A stretch of DNA of 42,436 nucleotides from assembly GCA_022822405.1 (NCBI GenBank), contig JAJEBT010000101.1, positions 1-42,436 of the forward strand, in the 5' to 3' direction. The translations under genes and the position numbers were made by a program. Source of the stretch: Alphaproteobacteria bacterium (GTDB taxonomy: Bacteria; Pseudomonadota; Alphaproteobacteria; MPNO01; UBA830). The notes below the pieces were generated by a model. The model was not told the DNA's origin, searched no databases, and was given only the letters and a program-made list of their open reading frames with translations. Positions 7,363 through 15,765 of the stretch are shown here, piece after piece. How positions within the stretch are numbered: position 1 is the first letter of the stretch; each line of letters starts with the position of its first letter.

Positions 7363-8436
7363 ATGAAATCGTTGTTGCATATGTCTGTCGCATTGATTGC
7401 CGCCTCCATGCTGCTTGCATCGTCACCGGCGTCGGCCAAGGTCTACAAGCTGACCGCGGGATCGAGCCATCCGCCCATCGTGCCCTGGGTCGCTACCATC
7501 AAGAACCTGGTGGTACCAGAATCGGCCAAGCGGGTTGCGGCGGCCGGCAAGGGTGACAGCATCCAGTGGACCGAGGCCTATGCGGGGGCGCTCTACAACT
7601 TCAAGAACACCCTTGAGGGCGTGCAGAACGGCCTCGCGGACATCGGCTGGGTCGGCACGCTCTGGGAGCCCGTGAAGATGCCGCTCATGAACGTGACGTT
7701 CTACGCGCCGTTTGCAACGGGTGACGTGAAGGCTCTGATCGAGATCGGTCAGGAACTGCACCAGAAGGTTCCGGCAATGAACGCGGAATGGGACAAGCAC
7801 AACCAGGTCTTCCTCGGCATTCAGGTCGCGGACACCTACAATGTGGTCAGCAAGTTCCCGCTGAAGTCGATGGCCGATCTCAAGGGCAAGAAGCTTTACA
7901 CCCCGGGTGCGGTCGCAAGCTGGCTGAAGGGGACCGGCGCCGTTGGCATCAACGGCGGGCTGCCCGTCTACTACAACGGCATAAAGACCGGCATCGCCGA
8001 TGGCGGCATCGTGATCACGACCGGCATGTTCCCGTTCAAGCTGCATGAGGTTGGCAAGTACATCACCGTCGTCGACATGGGCGGGCCGATCTCGGGGGCG
8101 CTGACCATGAACAAGGACACATGGAATTCGCTTCCGGCATACATGCAGGACATCTTCACCAAGCTCGGCGTCGAATATGCCCGTGTCCAGGGCGGCATTG
8201 TGGCCAAGAACGCGGAAAAATTCCTCGGACTGATGGCCAAGCAGGGTGCTGTCGTGAGCACACTGCCGGCGGCAGAACGGCGCAAATGGGCGGATGCGCT
8301 GCCTGATATCGCCGGTGACTGGGTGAAGGCCAACAAGGCCAAGGGAATCCCGGCTGGCGAAGTCCTGAAGGCGTTCATGGACGGCGCGCGCGCGCGCGGC
8401 GGGAAACCGCTTCGCGATTGGGGCGCGAATCTCTAG
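7363..8436 (+). CDS. dctP: TRAP transporter solute-binding receptor, DctP family
   Basis: 357 residues from ATG 7363 (AAGGA ends 7 bases upstream; the ATG directly before it at 7360 is the alternative). The signal peptide is about 25 residues, ending SSPASA-KVYKL. The mature protein follows the DctP fold: an N-terminal AGSSHPP strand, LEGVQNGLADIGWVG, LKGKKLYTPG, and a GIADGGIV/ITTGMF hinge region. It binds a carboxylate-type or similar solute in the periplasm and delivers it to the sodium-driven DctQM permease encoded 50 bases downstream. The divergent amidohydrolase gene hints at a nitrogen-containing ligand, which is an inference. A TATAGA hexamer at 7286 may be the -10 element, but no good -35 is at the right distance. 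Confidence 0.92.
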   Translation: MKSLLHMSVALIAASMLLASSPASAKVYKLTAGSSHPPIVPWVATIKNLVVPESAKRVAAAGKGDSIQWTEAYAGALYNFKNTLEGVQNGLADIGWVGTLWEPVKMPLMNVTFYAPFATGDVKALIEIGQELHQKVPAMNAEWDKHNQVFLGIQVADTYNVVSKFPLKSMADLKGKKLYTPGAVASWLKGTGAVGINGGLPVYYNGIKTGIADGGIVITTGMFPFKLHEVGKYITVVDMGGPISGALTMNKDTWNSLPAYMQDIFTKLGVEYARVQGGIVAKNAEKFLGLMAKQGAVVSTLPAAERRKWADALPDIAGDWVKANKAKGIPAGEVLKAFMDGARARGGKPLRDWGANL

Positions 8437-8456
8437 GAGTCCTTCGCAACCTATAC

Positions 8457-8479
8457 TGACCCGTGAGGTTTCCGGGTCA
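8457..8479 (+). promoter_or_regulatory. Stem-loop between TRAP receptor and permease genes
   Basis: TGACCCG / CGGGTCA form a perfect 7-bp stem around a 9-base loop, 20 bases after the receptor stop and just before ATG 8487. Binding-protein operons often carry such a hairpin to stabilise the receptor mRNA and reduce permease expression. It also argues for the permease start at 8487 over GTG 8463, which would lie inside the hairpin. Confidence 0.5.
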
Positions 8480-8486
8480 CTTCCCG

Positions 8487-10421
8487 ATGATCGAGGACGG
8501 GGCGCGCCGGTTGGGGCGCCTCGTCCCGGCCTTTACGGGCTTGTGCGGCCTGATGAACCGGGCCGGAACGCTCTGGATCTTCGGGCTCATGTTTCTCGTC
8601 TGCGCCGACATTGCGGCGCGGAACCTGTTCGCGGCGCCGATCAGGGGCGTCGCCGAGATAGTCGGTTATTCGATCGTCGGGACCGTCTATCTGCAGCTCG
8701 CCAACACGCTGCATGCCGGACGTTTCACCCGCGCCGAGCTTTTCCTGACTTGGCTGGATTCGCGCCGCCCGCTCGCCGGTTCGGTATTCCGGGCAGGCTT
8801 CGATCTGACCGGCGCGATCGTATTTGCCGTCGTCACCGCTGGCGTATGGCCCGGCTTCGTCGAAGCTTGGCGCGAAGGCGAGGTTGCCGGCGTTCCCGGT
8901 GACTTCTCCTTCATCATCTGGCCCTTCAAGCTCATCGTGGTCGTCGGCGCAGCGGCCACGGCGGTCGAGTTCGCTATCCAGTTCCTGCGCGATCTGACGG
9001 CGAGCGCGAGGGCTGCAAGGGAGCCGGTCGCCGCTGCCGGTCGCGGCTGGGCCTGGCTGTTGGTTTTGTGCGCGCTCGTCCTCGCCGCCTACCTGATCTC
9101 GGCGGCAGAGTTGAGCAATGTGCAGGTCGGCGCGCTTTCGATCCTGTGCATGCTCATCCTCATCTATGCCGGAATGCCGATCGGCCTCGCGCTCATGGTT
9201 CTCGGGTTCGCCGGCATATGGATGATGAAGGGCAACACGATCGTCGCCGAGCGCACCCTGGCACTCGCTGCCTCGGAGTATCTGCGCAACTACTTCTTCG
9301 GCGTCGTTCCGCTGTTCGTGCTGATGGGACTGCTGGTCAGCGCTTCGGACATGGGACGCGAGACGTTCGAAGTCGCCCGGTGGCTGCTGCGCAGGGTGCG
9401 TGGTGGCCTCGGCATCGCGACCGTGGCCGCGAATGCGGTGTTCGCCGCGATTACCGGATCATCGATCGCCTCGGCAGCCGTGTTCACCCGTGTCGCGACG
9501 CCGGAAATGCTGTCTCACGGATACACTCCCCGCTTCTCGGTCGGCGTGGTCGCCGGCTCGTCGGTGCTGGGCATGCTGATTCCGCCGAGCCTGCTGCTGA
9601 TAGTGTACGGGTTCCTCGCCGAACAGTCGGTCGGCATCCTCTTTATCGCGGCTGTCATCCCGGGGCTGATACTGGCGTTCGCTTTCGCGCTGCTGATCCT
9701 GGGCATGGCGGCCTGGCGCCCCCACTGGATCGGCAATCCCGCCGACGCGGCCGACGACGATGCCTCGCAATCGGTGCTTGGGGCGTCGCTCAAGCTTTGT
9801 CCAGTCCTGTTGCTCGTGGCGCTTGTCATCGGCGGAATCTATGGCGGCCTGCTGACGCCCACGGAGGCCGGCGCCGCCGGCGCACTGGGCGCGCTGGTGA
9901 TCGGCGCGGTGCGGCGCAAGCTCGACCCGAAGACCCTGTGGGGCGTTCTGGTCGAGACCGGCCACATCACGGTCTCGATCCTGTTCCTGATCCTCGCCGC
10001 GAACGTCTATGCCAGGATGCTGGCGCTGTCCGGGCTTCCCCAGCAGACCGGCGAGTTCATAGGCTCCACCGGGCTTGGCTTTGCCGGCTTCATCGTCCTC
10101 TATGTGGTCATTCTCATCCTTCTCGGCATGATCCTCGATTCGATCTCGATCATGCTGATCATCCTGCCTCTCGCGTTGCCGGTGCTCCTCGAGTTCGGTG
10201 GTGATCCCATCTGGTTCGGCATCGTGACGGTGATCGCCGTCGAAATCGGGTTGCTGACGCCGCCGCTCGGCATAACCTGCTATGTCGTAAAGTCCACACT
10301 GGGAGACGAACGCATCACACTGAACCAGATCTTCCTCGGGGCTGCCCCGTTCGCGCTGGTCATGCTGGTTGTGACCGTACTGCTGATTCTGGTTCCCGAG
10401 CTCAGCCTGGTGTTCACCTGA
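8487..10421 (+). CDS. TRAP transporter fused small and large permease (DctQM)
   Basis: 644 residues from ATG 8487; GTG 8463 would add eight residues but lies inside an intergenic hairpin. Residues about 1-185 are the small DctQ-type subunit: four membrane segments with the family phrase ADIAARNLFAAPIRGVAEIVGY. A membrane linker joins it to the large DctM-type subunit (about 190-644), which has roughly a dozen membrane segments and hallmarks such as YAGMPIGLALMVLG, FVLMGLLVSAS, GSSIASAAVFTRVATPEM, VLGMLIPPSLLLIVYG, LTPTEAGAAGALGALVIG and IGLLTPPLGITCYVV. It forms the inner-membrane, sodium-coupled channel served by the upstream receptor. The fusion is natural in this family and is not a frame error. 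No further transporter gene follows. Confidence 0.92.
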   Translation: MIEDGARRLGRLVPAFTGLCGLMNRAGTLWIFGLMFLVCADIAARNLFAAPIRGVAEIVGYSIVGTVYLQLANTLHAGRFTRAELFLTWLDSRRPLAGSVFRAGFDLTGAIVFAVVTAGVWPGFVEAWREGEVAGVPGDFSFIIWPFKLIVVVGAAATAVEFAIQFLRDLTASARAAREPVAAAGRGWAWLLVLCALVLAAYLISAAELSNVQVGALSILCMLILIYAGMPIGLALMVLGFAGIWMMKGNTIVAERTLALAASEYLRNYFFGVVPLFVLMGLLVSASDMGRETFEVARWLLRRVRGGLGIATVAANAVFAAITGSSIASAAVFTRVATPEMLSHGYTPRFSVGVVAGSSVLGMLIPPSLLLIVYGFLAEQSVGILFIAAVIPGLILAFAFALLILGMAAWRPHWIGNPADAADDDASQSVLGASLKLCPVLLLVALVIGGIYGGLLTPTEAGAAGALGALVIGAVRRKLDPKTLWGVLVETGHITVSILFLILAANVYARMLALSGLPQQTGEFIGSTGLGFAGFIVLYVVILILLGMILDSISIMLIILPLALPVLLEFGGDPIWFGIVTVIAVEIGLLTPPLGITCYVVKSTLGDERITLNQIFLGAAPFALVMLVVTVLLILVPELSLVFT

Positions 10422-10534
10422 GCCGCGCACGAAGGATTCGCGTTTCCGCCGCGTGCCGAATATCCTGAACCCTCCGGCGACCTCTTTGGCAGAGGGACGT
10501 GGACCCGTCGCGGGTCCAGGAGAAGGGGACTTGG

Positions 10535-11635
10535 ATGCATGGCGATGGCGGCCGGCCGGCCGCGCCCGCAGGCGGCACGGTCGCGGGGGCAACAGGCGAC
10601 GACATAGAGAGCCGCAAGCGCGAGCACATCGAGATCGTCCTCGACCGGAATGTTTCCGCGAAGGGGGTGACTACGGGGTTCGAACAGTACGCTTTCGAGC
10701 ACAACGCCCTGCCGGAACTCGACCTCGACGAGATCGACCTGTCCGTTGAAGTCTTCGGACACCGGCTCGCGGCCCCGTTCCTGATATCGAGCATGACCGG
10801 CGGCACCGAGGCCGCACGCGAGATCAATCTGCGGCTGGCCGAAGCGGCGCAGGAGCTCGGTCTGGCGATGGGGGTCGGCTCGCAGCGCGCCGCCCTCCAG
10901 TCGCCCGCGTTCGAGGACAGCTTCCAGGTCCGGCCCGTCGCTCCGGACATCCTGCTGTTTGCGAACCTCGGCGCTGTCCAGCTGAACTACGGCTTCGGGA
11001 TCGACGAGGCCCGTCGCGCCGTGGACATGATCGGCGCCGACGCCCTGTTCTTGCACCTCAACCCGCTTCAGGAGGCGGTACAAAAGGAGGGAGACCGCAA
11101 CTGGTCGGGACTCCTCGAAAAGATCGAGACGCTCGTGCGGGCGCTTGACGTACCGGTCGTTGCCAAGGAAATCGGCAACGGGATTTCGGCAGGGGTCGCG
11201 CGGAAACTGGAAGGTGCCGGCGTGGCCGCGATCGACGTTGCAGGCGCCGGCGGGACGAGCTGGAGTGAGGTCGAGGCCGAGCGCCACCCGGATGCCCTTG
11301 CCCGCGCCGTGGCGCACGCGTTTGCCGGCTGGGGCATACCCACGTCGACGGCCCTTGTCGAGACCGTGGAGGCGGTTCCCGCCCTGCCGGTATTCGCCTC
11401 CGGGGGCATCCGCTCGGGCATCGATGCGGCGAAGGCGCTGCGCCTGGGAGCCGGTCTGGTCGGGATGGCAGCGCCGATGCTGGAAACGGGAACGCGCACT
11501 GCGGAAGCCGCGGCCGGGCAACTCCGGGCCGCGATACGAGAGCTCCGGATCACCATGTTCTGCACCGGCAGCCGAGATCTCCGGGCGCTTCGCAAGGCGC
11601 GCCTCTACCAACAGGGCAGGGAATGCGGCCGATGA
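10535..11635 (+). CDS. fni: Type 2 isopentenyl-diphosphate delta-isomerase (FMN-dependent)
   Basis: 366 residues from ATG 10535, chosen for the AGGAGAAGGGG ribosome-binding site just upstream (a GTG at 10499 has none). It interconverts IPP and DMAPP with reduced FMN and Mg2+ in the cytosol. Motifs by residue: RKREH 27-31 (substrate phosphate), ISSMTGG 84-90 and GVGSQR (FMN), HLNPLQE 174-180 (catalytic Gln and Mg-binding Glu), KEIGNGIS 211-218, AGAGGTSW 236-243, ASGGIRSG near 300. The length fits the family. The TGA overlaps the ATG of the NUDIX gene (ATGA), so the two are translationally coupled. With dxs, ispA and the hpn genes in this window it supplies the C5 units for polyprenyl and squalene synthesis. 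Confidence 0.93.
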   Translation: MHGDGGRPAAPAGGTVAGATGDDIESRKREHIEIVLDRNVSAKGVTTGFEQYAFEHNALPELDLDEIDLSVEVFGHRLAAPFLISSMTGGTEAAREINLRLAEAAQELGLAMGVGSQRAALQSPAFEDSFQVRPVAPDILLFANLGAVQLNYGFGIDEARRAVDMIGADALFLHLNPLQEAVQKEGDRNWSGLLEKIETLVRALDVPVVAKEIGNGISAGVARKLEGAGVAAIDVAGAGGTSWSEVEAERHPDALARAVAHAFAGWGIPTSTALVETVEAVPALPVFASGGIRSGIDAAKALRLGAGLVGMAAPMLETGTRTAEAAAGQLRAAIRELRITMFCTGSRDLRALRKARLYQQGRECGR

Positions 11636-12342
11636 CCGCCGCCGCTCTGCCGCCGCTCCCGGTCCGCGATCCGGGCACGCAGGCGCCGCGGCCGCGGGAT
11701 GCTGCGAGCGTGGTGATATGGCGCCGATGGCGGAACACGGCGCAGATATTGATGGGAAAGAGGCACAGCGGCCACAGCTTCATGCCCCAGCGTCACGTCT
11801 TTCCCGGCGGGCGGGTCGATGGCCATGATGCACGGGTCCGTTCGGCGACCGAGATGACACCGACGGTCGCCGGACAGCTCGCGCGCACCACGCCGCGAGG
11901 ACGGGGGCGGTCGATCGCCGTCGCGGCCGTGCGCGAGACGTTCGAGGAGACCGGGCTGGTGATCGGCGCGAAGGACCCCCGGCCACACCGGCCGCCACCC
12001 CGGGGCTGGCAACCGTTCTTTGCCACGGGCATGGCGCCGCGGCTCGACTGTCTTCTCTATATCGCCCGGGCGGTCACGCCGTCATTCAGGCCCGTGCGGT
12101 TCGACGCAAGATTCTTCATGGTCAATGCCGCCCATGTCGAAGGAAAGGTCCGGGGGTCGGGTGAACTGGAAGATCTCGACTGGATCCCTGTTGGCGATAC
12201 AGGCGATCTCGAACTCGCCCAGGTGACGCGCGCCATCCTGGACTACGCGGCGGAACTGCTGTCGGGCGGAGCGCAGACCGCAGAGAAGATTCCGTTCTTC
12301 AAGCATGTCCCGGGCGGCACCCATACCCGGATCTATCAGTAG
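11632..12342 (+). CDS. NUDIX hydrolase (NUDT7/19-like arrangement)
   Basis: 236 residues. The ATG at 11632 overlaps the stop of the isomerase gene by four bases; an ATG three codons earlier is possible but abuts its ribosome-binding site. The NUDIX box is split: FPGGRVD is followed by an insertion of about 40 residues before AVRETFEETGL, which carries the metal-binding REXXEE core. This inserted form is typical of the coenzyme A / acyl-CoA diphosphatase-like branch. Coupling to the IPP isomerase suggests it acts on a diphosphate of isoprenoid or CoA metabolism, but the substrate is not shown by the sequence. The gene ends 74 bases from the convergent aldolase gene. Confidence 0.85.
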   Translation: MTAAALPPLPVRDPGTQAPRPRDAASVVIWRRWRNTAQILMGKRHSGHSFMPQRHVFPGGRVDGHDARVRSATEMTPTVAGQLARTTPRGRGRSIAVAAVRETFEETGLVIGAKDPRPHRPPPRGWQPFFATGMAPRLDCLLYIARAVTPSFRPVRFDARFFMVNAAHVEGKVRGSGELEDLDWIPVGDTGDLELAQVTRAILDYAAELLSGGAQTAEKIPFFKHVPGGTHTRIYQ

Positions 12343-12347
12343 GCTGC

Positions 12348-12388
12348 GCGGGCGCGCCGCCGCCGGGCATCACCGTGGACGCGCCCGC
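12348..12388. terminator. G+C-rich stem-loop between convergent genes
   Basis: GCGGGCGCG (12348-12356) and CGCGCCCGC (12380-12388) are perfect 9-base arms around a 23-base loop, lying between two convergent stop codons. There is no T-run. It probably slows transcription from both sides. Confidence 0.4.
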
Positions 12389-12416
12389 ACACCGTTCCGG
12401 GTCCGGCGCGCCGGTT

Positions 12417-13181
12417 TCACATTGTCATCAGTTCCGGCCGTTCGCGTGCCAGCCGCCGCATGAGATAGGTCCAGGCCCGGTCGAACATCCTGTCGTTGAA
12501 CAGGTACTCCTTGGAGCGCAGCGATCCCTGCCGCGATGGCGGATCGAGGGATCCGGCGGCCATTGCCATCAGCTGGATCTCGGCCTCGCGCTCCATCGTG
12601 TCGGCCAGAATCACGGCGGCCGGGATCGAGGACGCCGCGGTGAGGAGGCCGTGGTTCTTGAGCACCATGCACGAGCGGTTTCCGAGGCGCCTTGCCATGG
12701 CTTCTCCGGGGTCCTTGCCGAGCGCCACGCCGTCGTCCTCGTCGAAGAAGACGCATTCGTCGAACAGCCGGGCGCCGCCCTGCGTGAGGACCTCGATGGT
12801 CTTGCCGGTCGCGCTCAGCGCGGTGACGTGCTTCGCGTGGGTATGCAGAATGCAGGTCACGTCGGGACGCGCCAGATACAGCCGGGTGTGGATGTGGAGG
12901 GTGGGGTTGATGTCGACGTTGTCGCCGGAAAGGACGTTGAGCTCGAAATCCGCCTCGTGGATCAGGTCCTGCGTCACTTCCCCGAACCCGAAATTGTGAA
13001 CATGAAAGAAGAAGCGGTCGGCGCCCGGTAGCCGGGCGGTCAGATGGCTTCCCATCCCGCTCGGCTGGCCAAGCATGTCGACGATGTGAAACGTGAACAG
13101 GAGATCCTGGCGAAGGCGCCCGACCTCGTCGCCGGGCTCGGTGGGACGGATGTCGGGCATGCGCACGATCTGTCCGGACAT
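12417..13181 (-). CDS. Class II aldolase/adducin-domain protein
   Basis: 254 residues, the usual single-domain length. Zinc-ligand histidines are visible in LHTHAKH (H113, H115) and LKNHGLL (H177), with the family phrases GMGSHLTARLPG near 42-53 and IHTRLYLARPDVTCILHTH. Fuculose-phosphate-type aldolases have a catalytic glutamate in the segment before the first histidine pair. Here that segment reads INPTLHIH with no acid, so this is more like the adducin-type or decarboxylase-like members than a true sugar-phosphate aldolase. It is cytosolic. It is followed on its coding strand by nothing and preceded, 21 bases upstream, by the DUF2794 gene, with which it may be cotranscribed. The substrate is unknown. 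Confidence 0.85.
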   Translation of the reverse strand: MSGQIVRMPDIRPTEPGDEVGRLRQDLLFTFHIVDMLGQPSGMGSHLTARLPGADRFFFHVHNFGFGEVTQDLIHEADFELNVLSGDNVDINPTLHIHTRLYLARPDVTCILHTHAKHVTALSATGKTIEVLTQGGARLFDECVFFDEDDGVALGKDPGEAMARRLGNRSCMVLKNHGLLTAASSIPAAVILADTMEREAEIQLMAMAAGSLDPPSRQGSLRSKEYLFNDRMFDRAWTYLMRRLARERPELMTM

Positions 13182-13202
13182 GGGCGTCTCCCGTTCGCTG
13201 CC

Positions 13203-13565
13203 TCAGTTGGACACGAGGCGGAACCGTCTTCGCAGCACGGCGAGGGCGTCTCGGAGCGCCACGCTCCTGCTCACCGGCCGCCCGGCGCCGTCATAGACCA
13301 CGAATTCCGTCTTGCCGCCGGCCAGGCGATGCTTCGCCACCGTCACGGCAGGCCGCTGGCTCGAACTGCAGTAGATCTGGAATGCGGCCGTGCTGGCCTC
13401 GTGGCGGATCGCGTAGTCTCTCCATTCCCCGTTGATGACCCGGTCGCTGTACACGGACAGGATCAGGTCGAGCTCGTGGCGGTCGAACCAGAGGTCGGGT
13501 GTTCCGCGCCGGCGCCGGTTCGCCTGACCGACGCGGTAATCGGAGATCTGGACGACTGTCGTCAT
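13203..13565 (-). CDS. DUF2794 family protein
   Basis: 120 residues from ATG 13565 (MTTVVQISDYR); a longer in-frame start is less likely. The central part WFDRHELDLILSVYSDRVINGEWRDYAI and the following FQIYCSSSQRPAVTVAK.. match the pattern of DUF2794, a small cytosolic family of unknown function found across Alphaproteobacteria. No signal peptide or membrane segment. It lies just upstream of the aldolase-like gene on the same strand and divergent from hpnC (194 bases between starts), so both genes are read from the same intergenic region. Confidence 0.8.
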   Translation of the reverse strand: MTTVVQISDYRVGQANRRRRGTPDLWFDRHELDLILSVYSDRVINGEWRDYAIRHEASTAAFQIYCSSSQRPAVTVAKHRLAGGKTEFVVYDGAGRPVSRSVALRDALAVLRRRFRLVSN

Positions 13566-13758
13566 GAGTGCCGATGAATCCTCACCGCCAGTGGAAACAG
13601 GCTCCCGATCTTCGCCCATTTTGCCGGTTCCGTCCAGCGACCCGAACTTTGCCGGCAGCGCCTGTGACCTGCGGCGTCGGGCTCTGTCATCGGCGCTGAT
13701 GCTGCGTTAGACTGCCGGTGGCGGGCCGCACCGCTCGGTGGAGTCTCGGCAGTTGGCG

Positions 13759-14631
13759 ATGAACGGCACTGTTGCAATCGAAACGCCGTCCGGCAAGGGA
13801 GCGAAGGACGAGAACTTTCCCGTCGGATCGTGGCTGCTCCCCGGCCGTCTGCGGCCGCACATCAAGGCGTTCTACGCCTACGCGCGGGCAATCGACGACA
13901 TCGCAGACAACCCGGACCTCGAGCCGGGCGACAAGGTCGAAAGGCTCGAGGGTTTCGCCGCGGCCGTCAGCGGCCGCCTGACCGACGATCCGGCTTTTCG
14001 GAAGGCGCATGATATCCGCCGCAGCCTGTCCGCGATGCAGGTGACGCACCAGCACTGTGTCGATCTGACGCACGCGTTCAGGCAGGACGCGACCAAGCTG
14101 CGTTACCACGACTGGGCCGACCTGATGGGCTACTGCAACCTTTCCGCGGCCCCGGTTGGCCGCTATCTGATTGATCTGCATGGCGAGTCCAGGTCGGCAT
14201 ATCCGACTTCCGACGCGCTCTGCAACGCTCTCCAGGTGATCAACCATCTGCAGGACTGCGGAGATGACTACCGCAACCTGGACAGGGTCTACCTGCCCCG
14301 GGACTGGATGTCCGAAGCCGGCACGGATGTCGACGCCCTTGGCGGGAACCGTTCGACGGCTGCTCTGCGGCAGGTCCTTGATCGCTGTCTTGACGCGACC
14401 GATCACCTGCTGGACGCGGCAGACGGGCTGCCGGCGAAGCTCAGGAACATCCGCTTCGCGGTCGAAGCCGCAACGATTGTTGCGATCGCGAGGAAGCTTG
14501 GCGTGGAGCTGCGCCGCCGGGATCCGCTGGCGGAACGCGTCGTTCTGACCAAGACCCAGTATGCGGCCTGTTTCGCGCGTGGCCTCTGTCAGGTCCTGTC
14601 CGCGAGGACCTGCCGCCGGCCGGCGCCGTAG
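13759..14631 (+). CDS. hpnC: HpnC, hydroxysqualene synthase
   Basis: 290 residues from ATG 13759. A member of the trans-isoprenyl diphosphate synthase (squalene/phytoene synthase) family. In the HpnCDE route HpnD makes presqualene diphosphate, HpnC converts it to hydroxysqualene and HpnE reduces that to squalene. The first aspartate motif is ARAIDDIADNPD (DD at 46-47) and the second HLQDCGDDYRNLDRVYLP (about 163-180), followed by the conserved VYLPRDW. The N-terminal ENFPVGSWLLPGRLRPHI is characteristic of HpnC. Its partners hpnD and hpnE lie 2.4-4.6 kb away on the opposite strand, separated by the LolA-like/barrel pair. No squalene-hopene cyclase is in the window, so hopanoids are the likely but unproven product. 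Confidence 0.9.
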   Translation: MNGTVAIETPSGKGAKDENFPVGSWLLPGRLRPHIKAFYAYARAIDDIADNPDLEPGDKVERLEGFAAAVSGRLTDDPAFRKAHDIRRSLSAMQVTHQHCVDLTHAFRQDATKLRYHDWADLMGYCNLSAAPVGRYLIDLHGESRSAYPTSDALCNALQVINHLQDCGDDYRNLDRVYLPRDWMSEAGTDVDALGGNRSTAALRQVLDRCLDATDHLLDAADGLPAKLRNIRFAVEAATIVAIARKLGVELRRRDPLAERVVLTKTQYAACFARGLCQVLSARTCRRPAP

Positions 14632-14689
14632 GCAGCGTGGCGCTGCCGCCCCCGGCCGGCGGCGGATCGGGGTCCTGCATCGGAATTTC

Positions 14690-14718
14690 TTGCCGTCTCC
14701 GGCGGGCTCCGATATAGT
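14690..14718 (+). promoter_or_regulatory. Sigma-70-type promoter for the LolA-like/barrel unit
   Basis: TTGCCG (14690-14695), a 17-base spacer and TATAGT (14713-14718). Transcription would start near 14725, leaving a leader of about 215 bases before the ATG at 14941. This gives the LolA-like gene its own transcription independent of hpnC. Confidence 0.55.
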
Positions 14719-14814
14719 CTGTCGCGTGAATCAGCCTCGGAACGTCGGCTCGGGCAGGAGCGGCGGGAGAGGATTGTCGACGCGCCCCCCGGCGTGACCA
14801 CGCCCTGGAGATGG

Positions 14815-14848
14815 GGATTGCCGAAGGACCGGGCGCGGCCGGCAATCC
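14815..14848 (+). promoter_or_regulatory. Structured leader upstream of the LolA-like gene
   Basis: GGATTGCCG (14815-14823) and CGGCAATCC (14840-14848) are perfect 9-base arms around a 16-base loop. They are followed at once by a second small palindrome, GATGC-GATT-GCATC. Both lie in the predicted 215-base 5' leader. The remainder of the 309-base gap from 14632 holds only the promoter and no credible gene. The hairpins may be regulatory or may protect the RNA. Confidence 0.4.
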
Positions 14849-14940
14849 GCAGTGATGCGATTGCATCGCCAGCTTTCTCCATCTGCGGAGGCCCGGGCCG
14901 CCATCCCGTCGCTGTCAATGACTATCGATCGGTAGAAGCC

Positions 14941-15765
14941 ATGATCCAGTTCCTTCCCGCCCGTTTGCCGACCGCCCTTTCCGGTGCCTGCCTCGCCGTC
15001 GCGGTCTGCCTCGCCATCCCGACAACCGCCTGGTCGGCGGAAGAATCTGCTCAGGACAAGGGGCGAAGGATTGCCGTCGAGACGCGCGCCCGTGGCGAGG
15101 GTTTTGGAAATTTCACTGCCAGCCAGACCATGGTGCTGCGCAACAAGCGGGGCCGGGAAAGCAAGCGCCACCTGCGGATCAAGGTCTTCGAGGTCGCCGA
15201 AGATGGGAACAAGAGCCTGTTCGTGTTCGACCAGCCGCGCGACGTCAAGGGGACGGCCTTTCTCGTCCATGGCCGCAGGACGGGCTCTGATGACCAGTGG
15301 CTCTATCTGCCGGCGCTGAAGCGGGTCAAGCGCATCAGCTCCTCCAACCGGTCGGGTTCGTTCATGGGCAGCGAGTTCGCCTACGAGGACATGGGCAGCC
15401 AGGAAGTGGAGAGGTACACCTACAAGTACCTGCGCGACGAACCGTGCGGCAAGACCACATGCACGGTTACCGAACGTGTTCCGACCGACAGGAAATCCGG
15501 CTACAGCCGCCAGCTCGTCTGGCAGGACAAGGACGAGTTGCGAGTCTGGAAGACTCAGTACTTTGACCGGAAAAACACCCATCTCAAAACCCTTACCATG
15601 AAAAAATACACGAAATATCTGGATCGTTACTGGTATGCGAACGAGATGGAAATGGTCAATCACGTTACCGGAAAGAGCACGCGATTGACTTGGAGCGACT
15701 TCAAATTCCGGACCGACCTGGCTGAACGCGATTTCACCAAGACCGGGCTGAAACGGGTCCGTTGA
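14941..15765 (+). CDS. Periplasmic LolA-like outer-membrane lipoprotein-sorting protein family
   Basis: 274 residues from ATG 14941 (MIQFLPARLP), preferred to upstream in-frame codons because it opens directly into a Sec signal peptide cut after AWSA. The mature part shows the pattern of the LolA_like family (PF17131): MVLRNKRGRESKRHLRIKVFE, then SLFVFDQPRDVKGTAFLVHG, DDQWLYLPALKRVKRISSSN, GSFMGSEFAYEDM and YTKYLDRYWYANEMEMVNHVTGKSTRL. It forms an incomplete beta-barrel able to hold a lipid chain. In other bacteria such genes usually sit beside an MMPL/RND exporter. Here the partner is an outer-membrane barrel, whose ATG overlaps this stop (TGATG). The position between hpnC and hpnED suggests carriage of a hydrophobic product across the periplasm, which is inference. 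Confidence 0.85.
   Translation: MIQFLPARLPTALSGACLAVAVCLAIPTTAWSAEESAQDKGRRIAVETRARGEGFGNFTASQTMVLRNKRGRESKRHLRIKVFEVAEDGNKSLFVFDQPRDVKGTAFLVHGRRTGSDDQWLYLPALKRVKRISSSNRSGSFMGSEFAYEDMGSQEVERYTYKYLRDEPCGKTTCTVTERVPTDRKSGYSRQLVWQDKDELRVWKTQYFDRKNTHLKTLTMKKYTKYLDRYWYANEMEMVNHVTGKSTRLTWSDFKFRTDLAERDFTKTGLKRVR

Noticed and set aside
8463..10421. Possible frameshift joining two TRAP permease genes
   Set aside because: Both parts read in one frame without a break, and fused DctQM proteins are a known natural form.
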